From Callipepla californica brunnescens (Eukaryota > Chordata > Aves > Galliformes > Odontophoridae), in NCBI GenBank assembly GCA_023055505.1, contig JALIRH010000007.1, positions 14,511,773-14,575,772 on the forward strand: a stretch of DNA of 64,000 bases. The letters run 5' to 3'. Under the pieces are notes generated by a model that did no database searches, was not told the DNA's origin, and saw only the letters and a list, made by a program, of their open reading frames with translations. Each line of letters begins with the position of its first letter. Within the stretch, counting starts at the first letter, position 1. Position numbers and translations under genes: made by a program. Below are positions 51,410 to 62,754 of the stretch, one piece after another.

Positions 51410-54400
51410 CTAGAAAAAAAAAAAAAAAGAGGAAAAAGAAGGTAAGAAAAGTAATACTGGCTCATTTTGCCAATGTGTTTTCTGTCAATAACAGTAAATA
51501 AAACAGCACAAATACATGGTGACAGTTTTAGTGCACTTGTTTGCTAATTTGAACTAACAGATTTTGTACTCATAGATGAACTCTGATTCACTGCTGGTTT
51601 TCTTATTTGTTCAGGTTTTTTTCCCCATTCAATTTACAAGCCTTTTTGGGGTGTTCCCCCACCTTTCTCACCCCAACTTTACATTCACATTATCCTGTTA
51701 TGTTGTTTCACTGTTTAACAATTCACTGTGTGTAAATGATTACTTTTGTTTTGAATCTACTTCCTATACTCTATTTGATGTTCTCTATTTCCTATAGAAT
51801 ACACAGGAATTCCTGATATTTCCCCATGATAGTAAGATTTTATAGAAGCCCACTGCATACTCATCCACTTCTCTTTCCTAAACTGAAGAATCCTGATTTA
51901 ACAGGCTGCTCTTAGCTGATAGTACTCAAATTCTTCCATCATTTCCTTGTCCTTGTCTCTATTTTTGTGACTACATTCTTCTTTGCAAGGAAGCTGACCA
52001 TACAGGGATTAACGGAATATTCAAAATACAGGTGCACTATGAACTTAAGTGATAATAAAAAGAATGAATAAAGACATGTTTTCATCTCTTATTCCAATAA
52101 TTTATACTGCATATCATCAGATGTATGATATATACATCTGTTACATCAGAACTGTGGAATGTGGCAAGATTATATACTATACATTCACAGGTTTTAATCA
52201 AACTACCAAAATCATTTCTTACATAGTATGGATCTTCAATAATAAGTTGCTTCTGTGGATCGTATGCCCCAAGCAGTTCAATTTTGGCCTTGCAGTCTTT
52301 AACCTGGTTGCTTTTCCTTTTCAGATCTCTTGAGGAAAAAAAGAAAAAGAAAACAGAAAATAAAAAAAATAAGCAACAACAAACTTCAAAAACAAAACAA
52401 AACTTGCCATCAACTTCCCTTCAGAATTTTTCAGCATCAGTGTTAGATGCTCATGATAGTTTCTAGAGAACACAGGAAAATGGTAAATTCCTGGACTTGG
52501 TCAATGTTGTGGACTCTGTGTTGCTCCTCCTTTCCTCATTTGTTGTTACCTGTTGTGTCTTTCTAACTGAACATCAAGGACACATGTAAACTGATTTCAG
52601 ACTATTTCAAGGACATGTAAACTGATTCAGACTTTTTTAAAGCCATAACAAACAGGCACTTGACTTAAAGCTTAACAGAACCTTGTGACAGCAAGTTTAC
52701 CTTCTTCCTCAGAGATCGTTCACAAAGTACTTTCAGTGTCGATCTTAAACTTGGATTAAACAATAATGAAGACTACTTTTTTTTTTTCTCCAGAATTATG
52801 AGCTCTTGGGCTACAAAACAGCGTTATATGGTTATGTTGCAAGATCTCTCAATGACTCTAACCCACGTGAAGTTTTCTGCATTCAGTTTGCAGAGAATAG
52901 TGCATTTTTAAGATCTGTCTTGACTTCAACATCATATTGCAATATTTTAGCAACTGTCCTACATTTTACATCGCCTCCCTCTGGTAAAGCATAATGGTTC
53001 TGAAACAGCGTTTTCCTCGTCATCTTGCAAATGGCCATCCATCATCCCAAATGCAGCTAAAATGCACCTTTAATAACCTCCAGATTAAAAGCTCAGTGTA
53101 TACTGGAACACGTTCAGAATTTTATAATTTATCTTTCCATAGCAAATCAGAATTAAACTTGTCCAATGCTTAAAAAGCTTAAAGTGGTTTGTGATTAGTC
53201 TTAAGAAGTAACTTTTTGAGAGTATACTTTCAAATAGTTGTTAAATACTCACCAGGGCCTCTGAAGGCACAGAATGTATCTCTAAATTTTAGGGATAACG
53301 TGCATGAATGTAAGCTGTAAGCTTCTCCTTAACAGATTCCAAAGAACACTACAACTAGCAGTACTTTTTATACTTCATAGGAAAAGAAAGTAAGCACAAT
53401 CAGTTTTAAGAAACTAACTTTTACTTCATTAGAATTAATTAATCTGCTTTGCATGGATCCCACCTGGACGCCTACCTGTGCAACCTGGTCTAGGGAGCCT
53501 GCTATGGAAGGGGATTGGACTAGATGATCTCTAAAGGTCCCTTCCAGCCCCTACAATTCTGTGATTCTGTGAATTAATTTCACGTAGTTATGAAAGTCAA
53601 AATAGTCATGAGACCAAAATGCCATTTTAAGCAAAGAGATGAGTGCTGATTTTTCTATCGACTAAGAAATTAGCATTTAAAATTAGAGATTTTGAGCAAA
53701 TCTTTTTTAAAACAAACAAAAACTAGCCCTGTGAATGCTGAATATATTTTCAGAGAATAAGAACTATGTTTGTTTGAAGACAGGCATCCTATGCATCCAT
53801 CTGATTATGACAAAGTCCAACCACTTGCTTCAAGGCTTCCAGTATATCACCTAATGAACAGGAAGGAGCCAACTATTTCCCGTACTACAGAAAAACAACA
53901 TCCCAAATTCTTTTCTGATATGACAGGCTTATATGACTTCTACACCTGGATCCAGCTACAAAGAGGCATTCCTAAGGCAATGGCTGAATTGAGAGCACAT
54001 TCAAGACAAAACTTACAAGTGTGGCAGTAGCAAAACCTTTAATTCTGTTATAGCTGTAATGCTTCCTGCTACTCTGCAGTTAATACATAAATGAAAATTA
54101 ACTTTGGTATTAATGACTTAAGAATTTGCATGAAACTGTAGATGAGGTAGTCACCTCTTTGCCTGACAGAAGTGTTATGTATAAATAAAAGGTGTAACAG
54201 AGGTCACTCAAACGGTGCTACAAAATTCAACAAATGGTACTTCCTTCAGATAAGAGGTGCCGGTCCTAAAAGTCTTTATATGTCCATAATAAAAAATAAG
54301 TAAAACCCTGTTACACTACATGTAACTGTCTTTAAAAACACTCTGACTCCGTTAAGCTCTTAAAGCTCACTCTCAATCATACATACACAGTAAGTAGAAA

Positions 54401-57400
54401 TTTTTCTAATGATATCCAAATGATTACATTAAGCAGTTACTTCAAGTCTTTCTTTACCATCTCACAGACACGCATTTAAAAATATGGGAAGCAGAAGCAA
54501 ACAATAACATTTCCCCAGCTGATGATGAAAACTATTTCCAAATTAAACAAGGAGGTGTGTGGGAAGCAACTCATTTAATTCTTTCGAAGTTTTCAATGAA
54601 TCTTTCAGATTCTACACAATCAGAAAACCAGATCACTTCGATCTAAAGACAGTATGTCCTCATTTATAACTATACAGGCATCTGTTGCACTCGTATAACA
54701 CATACTAAGCTTCCTCTTCTTTAATCTATAGTACATACCACACAAATAAAACATTGAATTCTAGCTTGTTAAACACGTAAGAAGTGCTGAATCCTTCTAT
54801 CATTCACACACAGACACACACAAAAATGCCAAGAAAAGCTGAACAATCAAAGTGACTCATGAGATAGCACTACAGCAATCCATATGGATATGTTCAAAAT
54901 TTCTTCATACATTACCTCAGATTGCTTTCATCCATACAAAGTATATAATCAAAGGTCTGGAAATCATCCTTTGTAACCTAGAATTAAAAACATGTAATTT
55001 AGCCCAAAAACACTGTTTGATTTCAAAATAAGAAAAGAAAAAAGGGAGGTGTTTTCATGTTTTCTAATGCTAATTACTTAAAAAAAAAAAACAAACAAAA
55101 AAAAAAAACAGGAGAAAAGAATAGAACTGCTTCCTTAAGGGATTTTAAATACACTCTGTAATAATTACTTCTCCATTTATACAAAGTTTCCATACAAGAG
55201 TTAGGTTTTTTCCTTAATATTTTCATAATAAGAAAGAATAAATTGAATAAAATCTATAGTGAAATAAGACAGATGAATTTGGTGGCTTGCAACCCTGCCC
55301 ACATCAGGGGACTGGAACTAGATGATCTTTGAAGTCCTTTCCAACTTAATCCATTCTACGGCTAAATTTCAAAGGCTCCTTCCATTTTGTCTAACAGGTG
55401 TCTATGGGAATGATGCCCCAAAAAAAACAATGAGTAAGTAAGAGAACAGGTACACTGTCCTGGAAACCAGAGTTCTAACTTATAAAAATTACACAGCAGA
55501 CAAAAACACTTCCATACACAGAGTAACAAAAAAGCCTGTAGGGATTATCTCTAGATTAAGGCCATAAAGGAAACATTTCACATGGAATGGGAGATGAGGG
55601 AAGGGGAAGCTTTTGAGAATGAAGAGTTAATGATGAAAGCTAACACAGACTTGTTTATTTTCACTGTAAAAATATTTGCTGTATTCATGCAGTGCCTTTG
55701 ACCTACAAAAATATTTTTACAGTGGAAATAGCTCTGTTTTCCTGGCAACTCTACCAAAGCCTCTACAAGCTGCTTCTGCTTGCTCTACAGAGCTAAACAC
55801 TGGCCCCTGAGAAAATAAGTAGGCATGGATTTCTTTGTTATACAGACAGGGAAAACTTAAAGTGGAAACAAAAATCACACCTGCCACACTTCCCACAATC
55901 TCCCTCTACTTTGACAATATGACAGTTATTACCCTATGAACCAGCATTAACACAAATACAAATGCAGCCCTACAACAGGATTACAGGGTAGCTTGTGCTC
56001 CTGAGTAGATACCAGATCATATGAGAACTATCGTTTCAGGGGAAGAATCTAAAGGACATAAAAATGAATGTGTGTTCTGAGGAGAAATGAAGAGCTCAAG
56101 CAGTCAGCTACACAGAAAAGAGGAATTTTACATTAAAAAAAAAAAAAAAGTAACCATTACTAAAGACCATCAACCAGGAAACGCATCGTCATTCCAATCT
56201 GTGTTAAGCATTTGCCTTCATTTACAGCAGGGTAGTAATCTCCTTTATCTAAACCAAAAAGATGCAGCAGTCCTCAAATTTATCCCGTTGTGAAACAATG
56301 TTTAATGCAACTTTCCTCTAATCTCAATTTCACATTTAAGGCAAATGCTCGATATGAGTCATACTGAAATCAATTCTGCCTCAGCATGAACAGAAGTTGA
56401 ACTGATTAATGCATTTCTGTTCTGTGCATGAAGGCTTAGAGAATTTCAATGGGTGCATACACATACAGCAACCTACCAACAACTAAGATTAAATATTTTT
56501 ATATAGACATTTTTAATGTATTTTATACATTTATTTACACTTCACTTCCGTTTAAAATTCACTTGAACAGTCACCGCATATGATGGTAGGATGCAACCAG
56601 TTTAACATTCCATCTTCTTTAAAATCATTCTTGTAGCACATATGTGAGTTTAGTATATAAGAAGATACAATCCATGATTATCATAATTATGCACAGGAAT
56701 TGCTTTTCACTGGGTAACAGTTTTCCAAAGGAACGAAGAGGATAACTCAATGAGGTCATCATCTTATGACAGTATTTATGAGACAACAGAAGAAAAAAAT
56801 CCTTCCTTTCTATTTCTGCAGCTCTTGGATTAAATCTTTCTCAATCTGCTCCAAAGCTACAAAATCATACAGAATCTCTATCGTTGGGTTTCTCTGTAAA
56901 ATCATACTCTTCAGTCCCTCTCTGGAGGTACCACGGGAGCGTGTCAGGTCCACCTAGTTTGCAATATCAGCAGAGACCATTTGACAAAGTATGAAGGTTA
57001 ACATCAGTATAACAAACAGCTATGTGCAGTTTAAGAACTCATTTCATTTAAAAATAAAATCAGTTTCCTTGTGCTGGAATGATTTTATGTTTTCATCCTG
57101 TTACTCTTCCAATTTATTGCCTCTTCTTAATTCCCTCTCCCTATGCATTTTAACATTTTAGACTCTTCTACTTCAGAAATCTTTTCATTAACCAAATGTA
57201 CAAATTATCAGTTATCTTCACTAAGGTGCTTTCATTCTCACTCTGCCAAAGGAGGGTATACAGAGTTGTTCCAAGGCAAAGGATCAGATGTTTTCGGATG
57301 CTTTGCTTTAGTGTTTAACTACCCAATTCTCAAGTTTCCAAGGCTCATCTTTTAAGAAAACAAACAAGTGACTGATTAGCCTGAGTAACATTTAGCTTGC

Positions 57401-59011
57401 ATAATGATAAATAATGCTGTTTGTAAGCACTAATAAAGAGCAAATGCAGACCACCAGAAAACCACAACAGACTTTTCCTGGTAATTATTTTAATCTTAAA
57501 ACCTTACATATCTGTAGCTGTGCTGTGCTCATTCCTGTTTGCATTGTTATGTAATAGAGATTAGCATCAGGAAAGGTCAGCAGAAAGCATCTGACTAATT
57601 GAGGGCATTTACTTAAAAAAAAAAAAATTAAAGAACTAAACATGAAGTTTTTGAAAGTGAAGAAATACAACCTTACAAAGTCTGGTAAAATTCTGTAGGG
57701 ATCAGAAACAAAAGACAATAACAAAACTACTTGATCTTTTTGTCAGTAGAACTAGTGGCATAATCTCAAGCCAACTAAAGGTCAAGCCCTAAAGGAACAA
57801 CCCACATCCAGAGAGTACTTAACTGAAATAAGTTATGTGCATTTATTTCAGCATCTGAATGATTTACATAGATGCAGACACGTTTACTTCTGATCCCTCC
57901 AGAATCTTAATGGAATTATACTTTTTTGTTGTTGTTGTTAGTGAAGACTGAGTTGAGCTTTGGTTTTGTTAGAGGATTTCACTAAGCAAGAAACCTGTCT
58001 CTGACTTAACAATGTTTCAAGGGTATATTTATTTCTGGAAATATCGCCAACAGTAAACAGTATTATTTATTAATCTTGGGTCTGAGTGCCTAAGTCCCAA
58101 TTCAAGACTCTACAGATTTTAATTGAAGAACAGAATCTTTCTGTGATGGTAAACAGATATTCTACATCTTTTTGGACCTACTAAATAAAAACGTAATTCC
58201 TTGCAATAAGAAGCATCACAAATTACTAGATCAAGTCCATCTTAAAACAGTATTCAAAAAATATTTATGAAAATGCCCCAAACAGCAAACACCTGAAGGC
58301 AGGACTTTTAACAGAGGAAGTGTTTCAATGCTTCCCAGTTACACCTCCAATCAAACTTAACAAGAAATTACCTAACCTCCACTGCAAGAGTTAGGCCACT
58401 TCAGAGACCTTTGAAAAACTGCAGATAGCATTTATTATTTGATGCTTAGCTATGAGCTGGTCAAATTACTTTTGTGAATATAATGGTTAGGGCTAAACAA
58501 AGCAGGGAGGTATGAACAAGAAAGAAAATAGGCTCTCTTCTACCTGTCGTGCTTTATGTGCTGTCTCAATGCCATGATTTCTTAGACAGCTTAAAGCCCT
58601 TGTATCTGGGGAGCGCCCCACGTTCCAGTCTGAAACAGCAGCACTGTCTGTCATCCACTGTAGGAATAAAACAAATACATACAGACATTTAAAGAAAATT
58701 AAAGTACAGTACCTGCCTGGCAATATGATTCATGGTAATGCCATGCTTCCTCATGCAAGTCTGTCCTCGATAGTCAGGAGGGTTTCCTATTTCATAGGTA
58801 GATGTCGCTGCACTGTCTATCCTCCACTACAGAAAAACAAATTTATGTTTTTATGTTTCCTTCCTCACTGCTTATATTTGTATTAACTGGATAGAATACA
58901 CTTGTTTCATAGGCAGGAAGGAAAATAAACAGCTTACCTTATTTTCAACTTTTTCATCAGTTACAAGTTTTCTAAAAACTGCTTCAGCTATTGGAGAGCG
59001 GCATATGTTTC
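51332..59011 (-). CDS. ACP1: Low-molecular-weight protein tyrosine phosphatase (exons 2-6; exon 1 not in view)
   Basis: Cytosolic 18-kDa phosphatase that removes phosphate from protein phosphotyrosine and small aryl phosphates. Segments on the minus strand: exon 2 59011-58938, alternative exons 3 58826-58713 and 58657-58544, exon 4 54977-54916, exon 5 52328-52223, exon 6 51409-51332. The loop motif CX5R is split between exons: NICRS with its Arg is in exon 2, while the nucleophilic Cys belongs to the missing exon 1. The general-acid Asp with the Tyr pair (DPYY) is in exon 5. All junctions are GT-AG and in phase. With roughly 14 residues from exon 1 the protein would reach about 158 residues, the usual length. 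I searched 59,012-64,000 for an exon ending in VLFVCLG and did not find one, so it is likely to the right of the window. Tail to tail with ALKAL2 as in human. Confidence 0.95.
52223..52328 (-). CDS. ACP1: ACP1 exon 5
   Basis: 106 nt. Completes the split Arg codon, then encodes [20 protein letters not shown] followed by [15 protein letters not shown]. The Asp of DPYY is the general acid and the two tyrosines are the known phosphorylation sites of the family. The acceptor is CTCAAG, slightly unusual with AAG, behind a long purine-poor stretch; the donor is TAT|GTAAGA, phase 0. Confidence 0.94.
52576..52640. repeat. About 33-bp tandem duplication in ACP1 intron
   Basis: Two copies containing CATGTAAACTGATT and CAGACT, with small indels, between ACP1 exons 4 and 5. 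Confidence 0.85.
53450..53572 (+). repeat. CR1 LINE 3' end in ACP1 intron 4
   Basis: GCATGGATCCCACCTGGACG to ATTCTGTGATTCTGTGA. Antisense to ACP1. The 9-mer GAATTAATT occurs just before and just after the element, a possible target-site duplication or chance in AT-rich sequence. Confidence 0.92.
54916..54977 (-). CDS. ACP1: ACP1 exon 4
   Basis: 62 nt encoding [20 protein letters not shown] and the first two bases of an Arg codon. The acceptor is AATTCTAG; the donor is TGAG|GTAATG. Clear match to the central beta-strand and helix of the family. Confidence 0.95.
55283..55362 (+). repeat. Short CR1 3' end in ACP1 intron
   Basis: Only about 80 bp: GGGGACTGGAACTAGATGAT and TTTGAAGTCCTTTCCAACTT, ending ATTCTACG. 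Confidence 0.75.
55657..55729. repeat. Hairpin-forming inverted repeat in ACP1 intron
   Basis: Arms 55657-55677 and 55709-55729 are complementary at 20 of 21 positions, with a 31-base loop. No coding potential. Could be a MITE remnant, a structured intronic RNA or chance in AT-rich DNA. Confidence 0.75.
58544..58657 (-). CDS. ACP1: ACP1 alternative exon 3, slow-isoform type
   Basis: 114 nt, phase 0 on both sides, encoding 38 residues including DWNVGRSP and [16 protein letters not shown]. This matches the exon of the human slow isoform (B, isoform 2). The acceptor is TTCCTACAG; the donor is CAG|GTAGAA. Because both alternatives have the same length and phase, using either keeps the frame; the choice changes residues near the active-site wall and hence substrate preference. 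Confidence 0.94.
58713..58826 (-). CDS. ACP1: ACP1 alternative exon 3, fast-isoform type
   Basis: 114 nt, phase 0 on both sides, encoding 38 residues that start [20 protein letters not shown] and end in HIARQ. This matches the exon used by the human fast isoform (A, isoform 1). The acceptor follows TTGTTTTTCTGTAG; the donor is CAG|GTACTG. It lies only 55 bp upstream, in transcript direction, of the second version of the same exon. Confidence 0.94.
58938..59011 (-). CDS. ACP1: ACP1 exon 2
   Basis: 74 nt, begins in phase 1 with GA completing a Gly codon. Encodes [20 protein letters not shown] then VENK, which includes the Arg of the phosphate-binding loop. The acceptor ends TTTCTATAG; the donor is AAG|GTAAGC. 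Its upstream partner exon is not visible. Confidence 0.94.
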
Positions 59012-59582
59012 CTATAGAAACAGGAGATCAAAGTGATTAAAAACCAAATTTCAATAATCACGTGGACTTGTCAGCACAGCTCAGATGAAAGATTTTTATT
59101 TGGGTACAAAGTGGATTGCTTACGTTATAACCCAAGAGATTCTGCAAAAGATTCTGCAATATAATGTCCATCTGTCTCCTGAAATGCATATTATTAAATG
59201 AAAACATACAATTTGCTAAAATAAATAGGAGGGGTACTTCTCCTGTACAAAGGATCTCTGATTGCAAAAGATCAAGAAAACTTACAGATGTTAAGTGGCA
59301 GCAAATAATTTTCCAATGTGCCGGTAAATTTCAGCTAATGCTTCACTACAGAATCTATAAATATTTGCTTCAAGTATTTACACTGCTACCCACCTATTAA
59401 CAGAAAAAGTTTGGACAACTCCAAAACACAACTGCCCCTGCTATGGAACCAACATAGTGAAAAGGCTGAACAACGTTCATGAGCACTTCTCCTGATTGCT
59501 GAAGTCGCTGCACGTCAAACTGAACCCTTATCAAGAACAGCCCATTCCCCAACCTCAAAAGAAAACTCAATTAAAGACTCTG

Positions 59583-59867
59583 AAACACAGAATTGTAGGG
59601 GTTGGAAGGGACCTCCAGAGACCACTGAGTCCAACCCCCCTCCCAAAGCAGGCCTCGTACAGCAGGCTGCACAGATAGATCATGAATATCTCCAGAGACT
59701 TCCCAACCTCCCTGGGCACCCTGTTCCACTGTCCCCTTACCCTGAAGTTCTTTTGCATATCGGTGCAAAACTTCCTATGCCACTTCCCTTGTCCTGTCCC
59801 CACAGTCCACTGAAAAGAGGCTTGTTTCCCACACTTAAGATATTTATAAGCATTAATAAGATCCCAC
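59583..59867 (-). repeat. CR1 LINE 3' fragment in ACP1 intron 1
   Basis: ACACAGAATTGTAGGGGTTG at the 3' end (left), AATATCTCCAGAGACTTCCC and CCCTGTTCCACTGTCCCC, to GAAAAGAGGCTTG. Same strand as ACP1. Confidence 0.88.
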
Positions 59868-61067
59868 CGTTTATGAACAGATGTTTGCAGGGTTTTTTTT
59901 TTTGGTCCAAAAAAGAAGAATTAGTAATGCAGAATTAGTAATGAAAGGTAACTGATAGCAAAGCTGAAGTACCGTCAATGAGCCAACAGTCAAGGTTGTT
60001 TATTATATAAATACATAATGAGTCTTGCCTTCAAACAGCCTCAGATTACAGTAGCCACTTGATCTGACCTTATTTTCAGCAAGATCTATTTCAACAATAA
60101 AATAGTGCCCAATTAAAAACTAGAAATAATATTCTATAGTATTTCTGCTCCACTGTTGAACCTGCATAGAACTAGGGTAAGCATTTAAGGCAAATCTTCT
60201 GGACATGCATGTAAAAATATATTCTCATTGAGGGAAAAAAAAATAAATCTCTACAGCACATAAATAGATCTACTCAACTCAGAGATACTCAGACTCTTAC
60301 CACCTTTTCATCCTACATCTATTCTCCTTTCACATGAAAAACAAGATCTGTATTCATAATGATACGTTAACCACATACACAATAAACCACACAAAACTTC
60401 TCATCAAACAGAATGTGTGACTTCATTCACCTCTGATTTCTGAGTACGTAAGCACTAAGATACCACAAATGGTAGAAGTCAATTCCACACCTTTAAAAAA
60501 AAAATCACAATGATCACCATTCTGGTACAGATAAAATTCTTTCCAGATCCCAAACAGTAATGAAATGCCCACACATAGAACTATACTGCTGGTAGCGAGA
60601 TATTTACAGATCGAGTACTTAGCAAAATACCAAACTGGATATTTCACTACTAAAGAGGAAGAAGCTGCTATGGTCTGAGCATTTAATAAGTTGCTGTCAA
60701 TCATGCCAACTACTGGAAAAACAAGTGGGAAATGAGCCACTCAGGTACATCAAACCATTAAATGAGCAAAAGCAACTGGCTAACTGTTGGGAAAATAACT
60801 GAAACATTAAATGAACTCTGATGGCAGCAGATCTTTTTCCAGGGGAAAAACATACTATTTCCTTTACTTGAAACTAGTTTACTCAAAGAAAGTAAAAATT
60901 GGTCTTGAAAGAATAAATAAAACAGGAAAAGCTTTTTTATTTATGAGACAAGAGATTAATATTTATTATAAAAATGTTAAAGAACATAGTAAGTTAAAAA
61001 ATATAGTTCTTCAATCAAATGCATTAAATGGTATCATTTTAATAGGAAACAGATGGTAACATGGTAA

Positions 61068-61335
61068 CATACATCGTAAGATAGAAAAGAACCTTCAAAG
61101 TCAATGAGTCCAGTCCTTTGATACTGCAGTCATATACAGCACCACTGCTCTTATAAACACATCAGGTTCTCCTTTAAAAGCATCATCTATCTTAAAGGGT
61201 ACTCCGGAAACTCATTTCCTACAAGTAGCCAGAAACATTCCAATTCCCACTTGGTATTTATTCTTGAAAGCCAACGCTCATCTGATCTTGGTTAGCATCA
61301 CTCCATAGCTTAAAAATCTTCCTTTCCTTCAACAG
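61068..61335 (-). repeat. Possible very old CR1 3' fragment
   Basis: AAGATAGAAAAGAACCTTCA and ATGAGTCCAGTCC resemble the start of a minus-strand CR1; the remainder is too diverged to be sure. Confidence 0.3.
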
Positions 61336-62754
61336 ATACAGAACCTTTGTTAAGCACAGTTATGCTAAACTAAACAAACCAAGCTTCTGGTTTCCTCATG
61401 AAACAAATTTAACTGGAGTGATTAGGTAAGGGTAAGCCAACTTAAATAAATTCAATAAATATGAATTTTGAATTCCTGAATACTCACAAATAAAACCAAA
61501 GAATACACTCCAGGAAAAGTTTTACAAAAAGAAAAAGTTCCAAAACATTTACATAGCTCTTTCGAAAATAACCTAAGATAACTTTCTCTGACCATAGCTG
61601 GTTCCTTCCCAAGTATCAAATTTATGATCACAATCTCCTACTTCTAACTTGCCCCTTTTTTCTCCTCCCCAAAACAGACTTCCTTTAAGCCTCCCTTCTA
61701 TACATAAATCCTGTTTCCATTACACCAGCAGCTGAGGCCATTCACTTCTTGTACGCTTCCCTCTGTGTGAATGATACTACACAACTCCAAATGAACAGTA
61801 AACTTCATTAGTACTATATTTCAGTAATAAAAATTAACATAACATTACTATTCCTAATTCATTAACTAGCTACCCTCAATTACACAATCAGTACTGGAAC
61901 CGTTTGTTGAATACTTTTATATAAAGTCATGCTTCCTCATTCATTTTCTATAAACAAGAGTTCTACTGATGGTTATCGAACCAATGTTGGATATCTGAGC
62001 TCTTATTCCAGACCATGCATTAATCTCTGATTTATTCCTGAACAGAAATGTAAGCATCGTTTATCTCAACATGAAAGACAACTTGATTGCACTTCAGGCT
62101 CAGGTCCATAGCTCATCTCTACATACTGCTGATCTTGTCATCCACTTGCTCTTTCAATCTGTTTTGTATTTTCATTGTTCCTTATTCAGCTCTCTAACTC
62201 TTTCACACTCTTTGTCTTCCCAAATGACAACAGATGCTCTTCTCTTCTGTTAGAAACACGAGAGGGAATAACAAAGGAGAAAGTTTTACCAGCTTTCATA
62301 CTCTCACATTTAAAAACACACTTTCAGCTCCCTGCATGGTCAGTTCACCTAAGTCACTGTAATACTGCTTCCTACTGTAATTCGTATCATTCAGTAATTT
62401 ACCATCTAGTCCCCTTCAGCAAGCATCTAAAATCTTAACTATTCGCTGCTGTTACATACTCAAATTCCTGTCTGAATTTCATGGTTCCCTGTATCTTATT
62501 TGCATTCAACTCTACCTCAACGATACTTTGCACTCAGTTGGATAAGTAAATGTGTTTTCTACCCTGTCACGTTCCATCTTTGAGGAGAGGAGAGTGACTA
62601 AGACTGGCTCAGAGTGACTAAAATCCCTCAGGATGGATGAGGGTGAAATAACAGTCAAGAATCATACGTAAACTTTCATGGCAGATTTCTATCGAACGGT
62701 TACTCCGTAGGCATTGACCTGCTGACAATTACCTCTGACTAAGCTGTGCAGTTT

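Larger units (their letters stand above)
52329..54915 (-). other. ACP1: ACP1 intron 4
   Basis: Contains the 33-bp duplication, the CR1 at 53450 and an 86-codon antisense open frame at 53770-54030 that I do not recognise. Confidence 0.85.
54978..58543 (-). other. ACP1: ACP1 intron 3
   Basis: Contains A-rich runs near 55080, the short CR1 at 55283 and the hairpin at 55657. No exon recognised. Confidence 0.85.
59012..62754 (-). other. ACP1: Left part of ACP1 intron 1
   Basis: CR1 at 59583 and a possible old CR1 at 61068. An LTR belonging to the env remnant would be expected at the right end of this stretch, but I could not delimit one. Confidence 0.6.

Noticed and set aside
60423..60740. 105-codon minus-strand frame with hydrophobic segments in ACP1 intron 1
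   Set aside because: No recognised family, no splice-site support as an exon; hydrophobicity is common in AT-rich chance frames.
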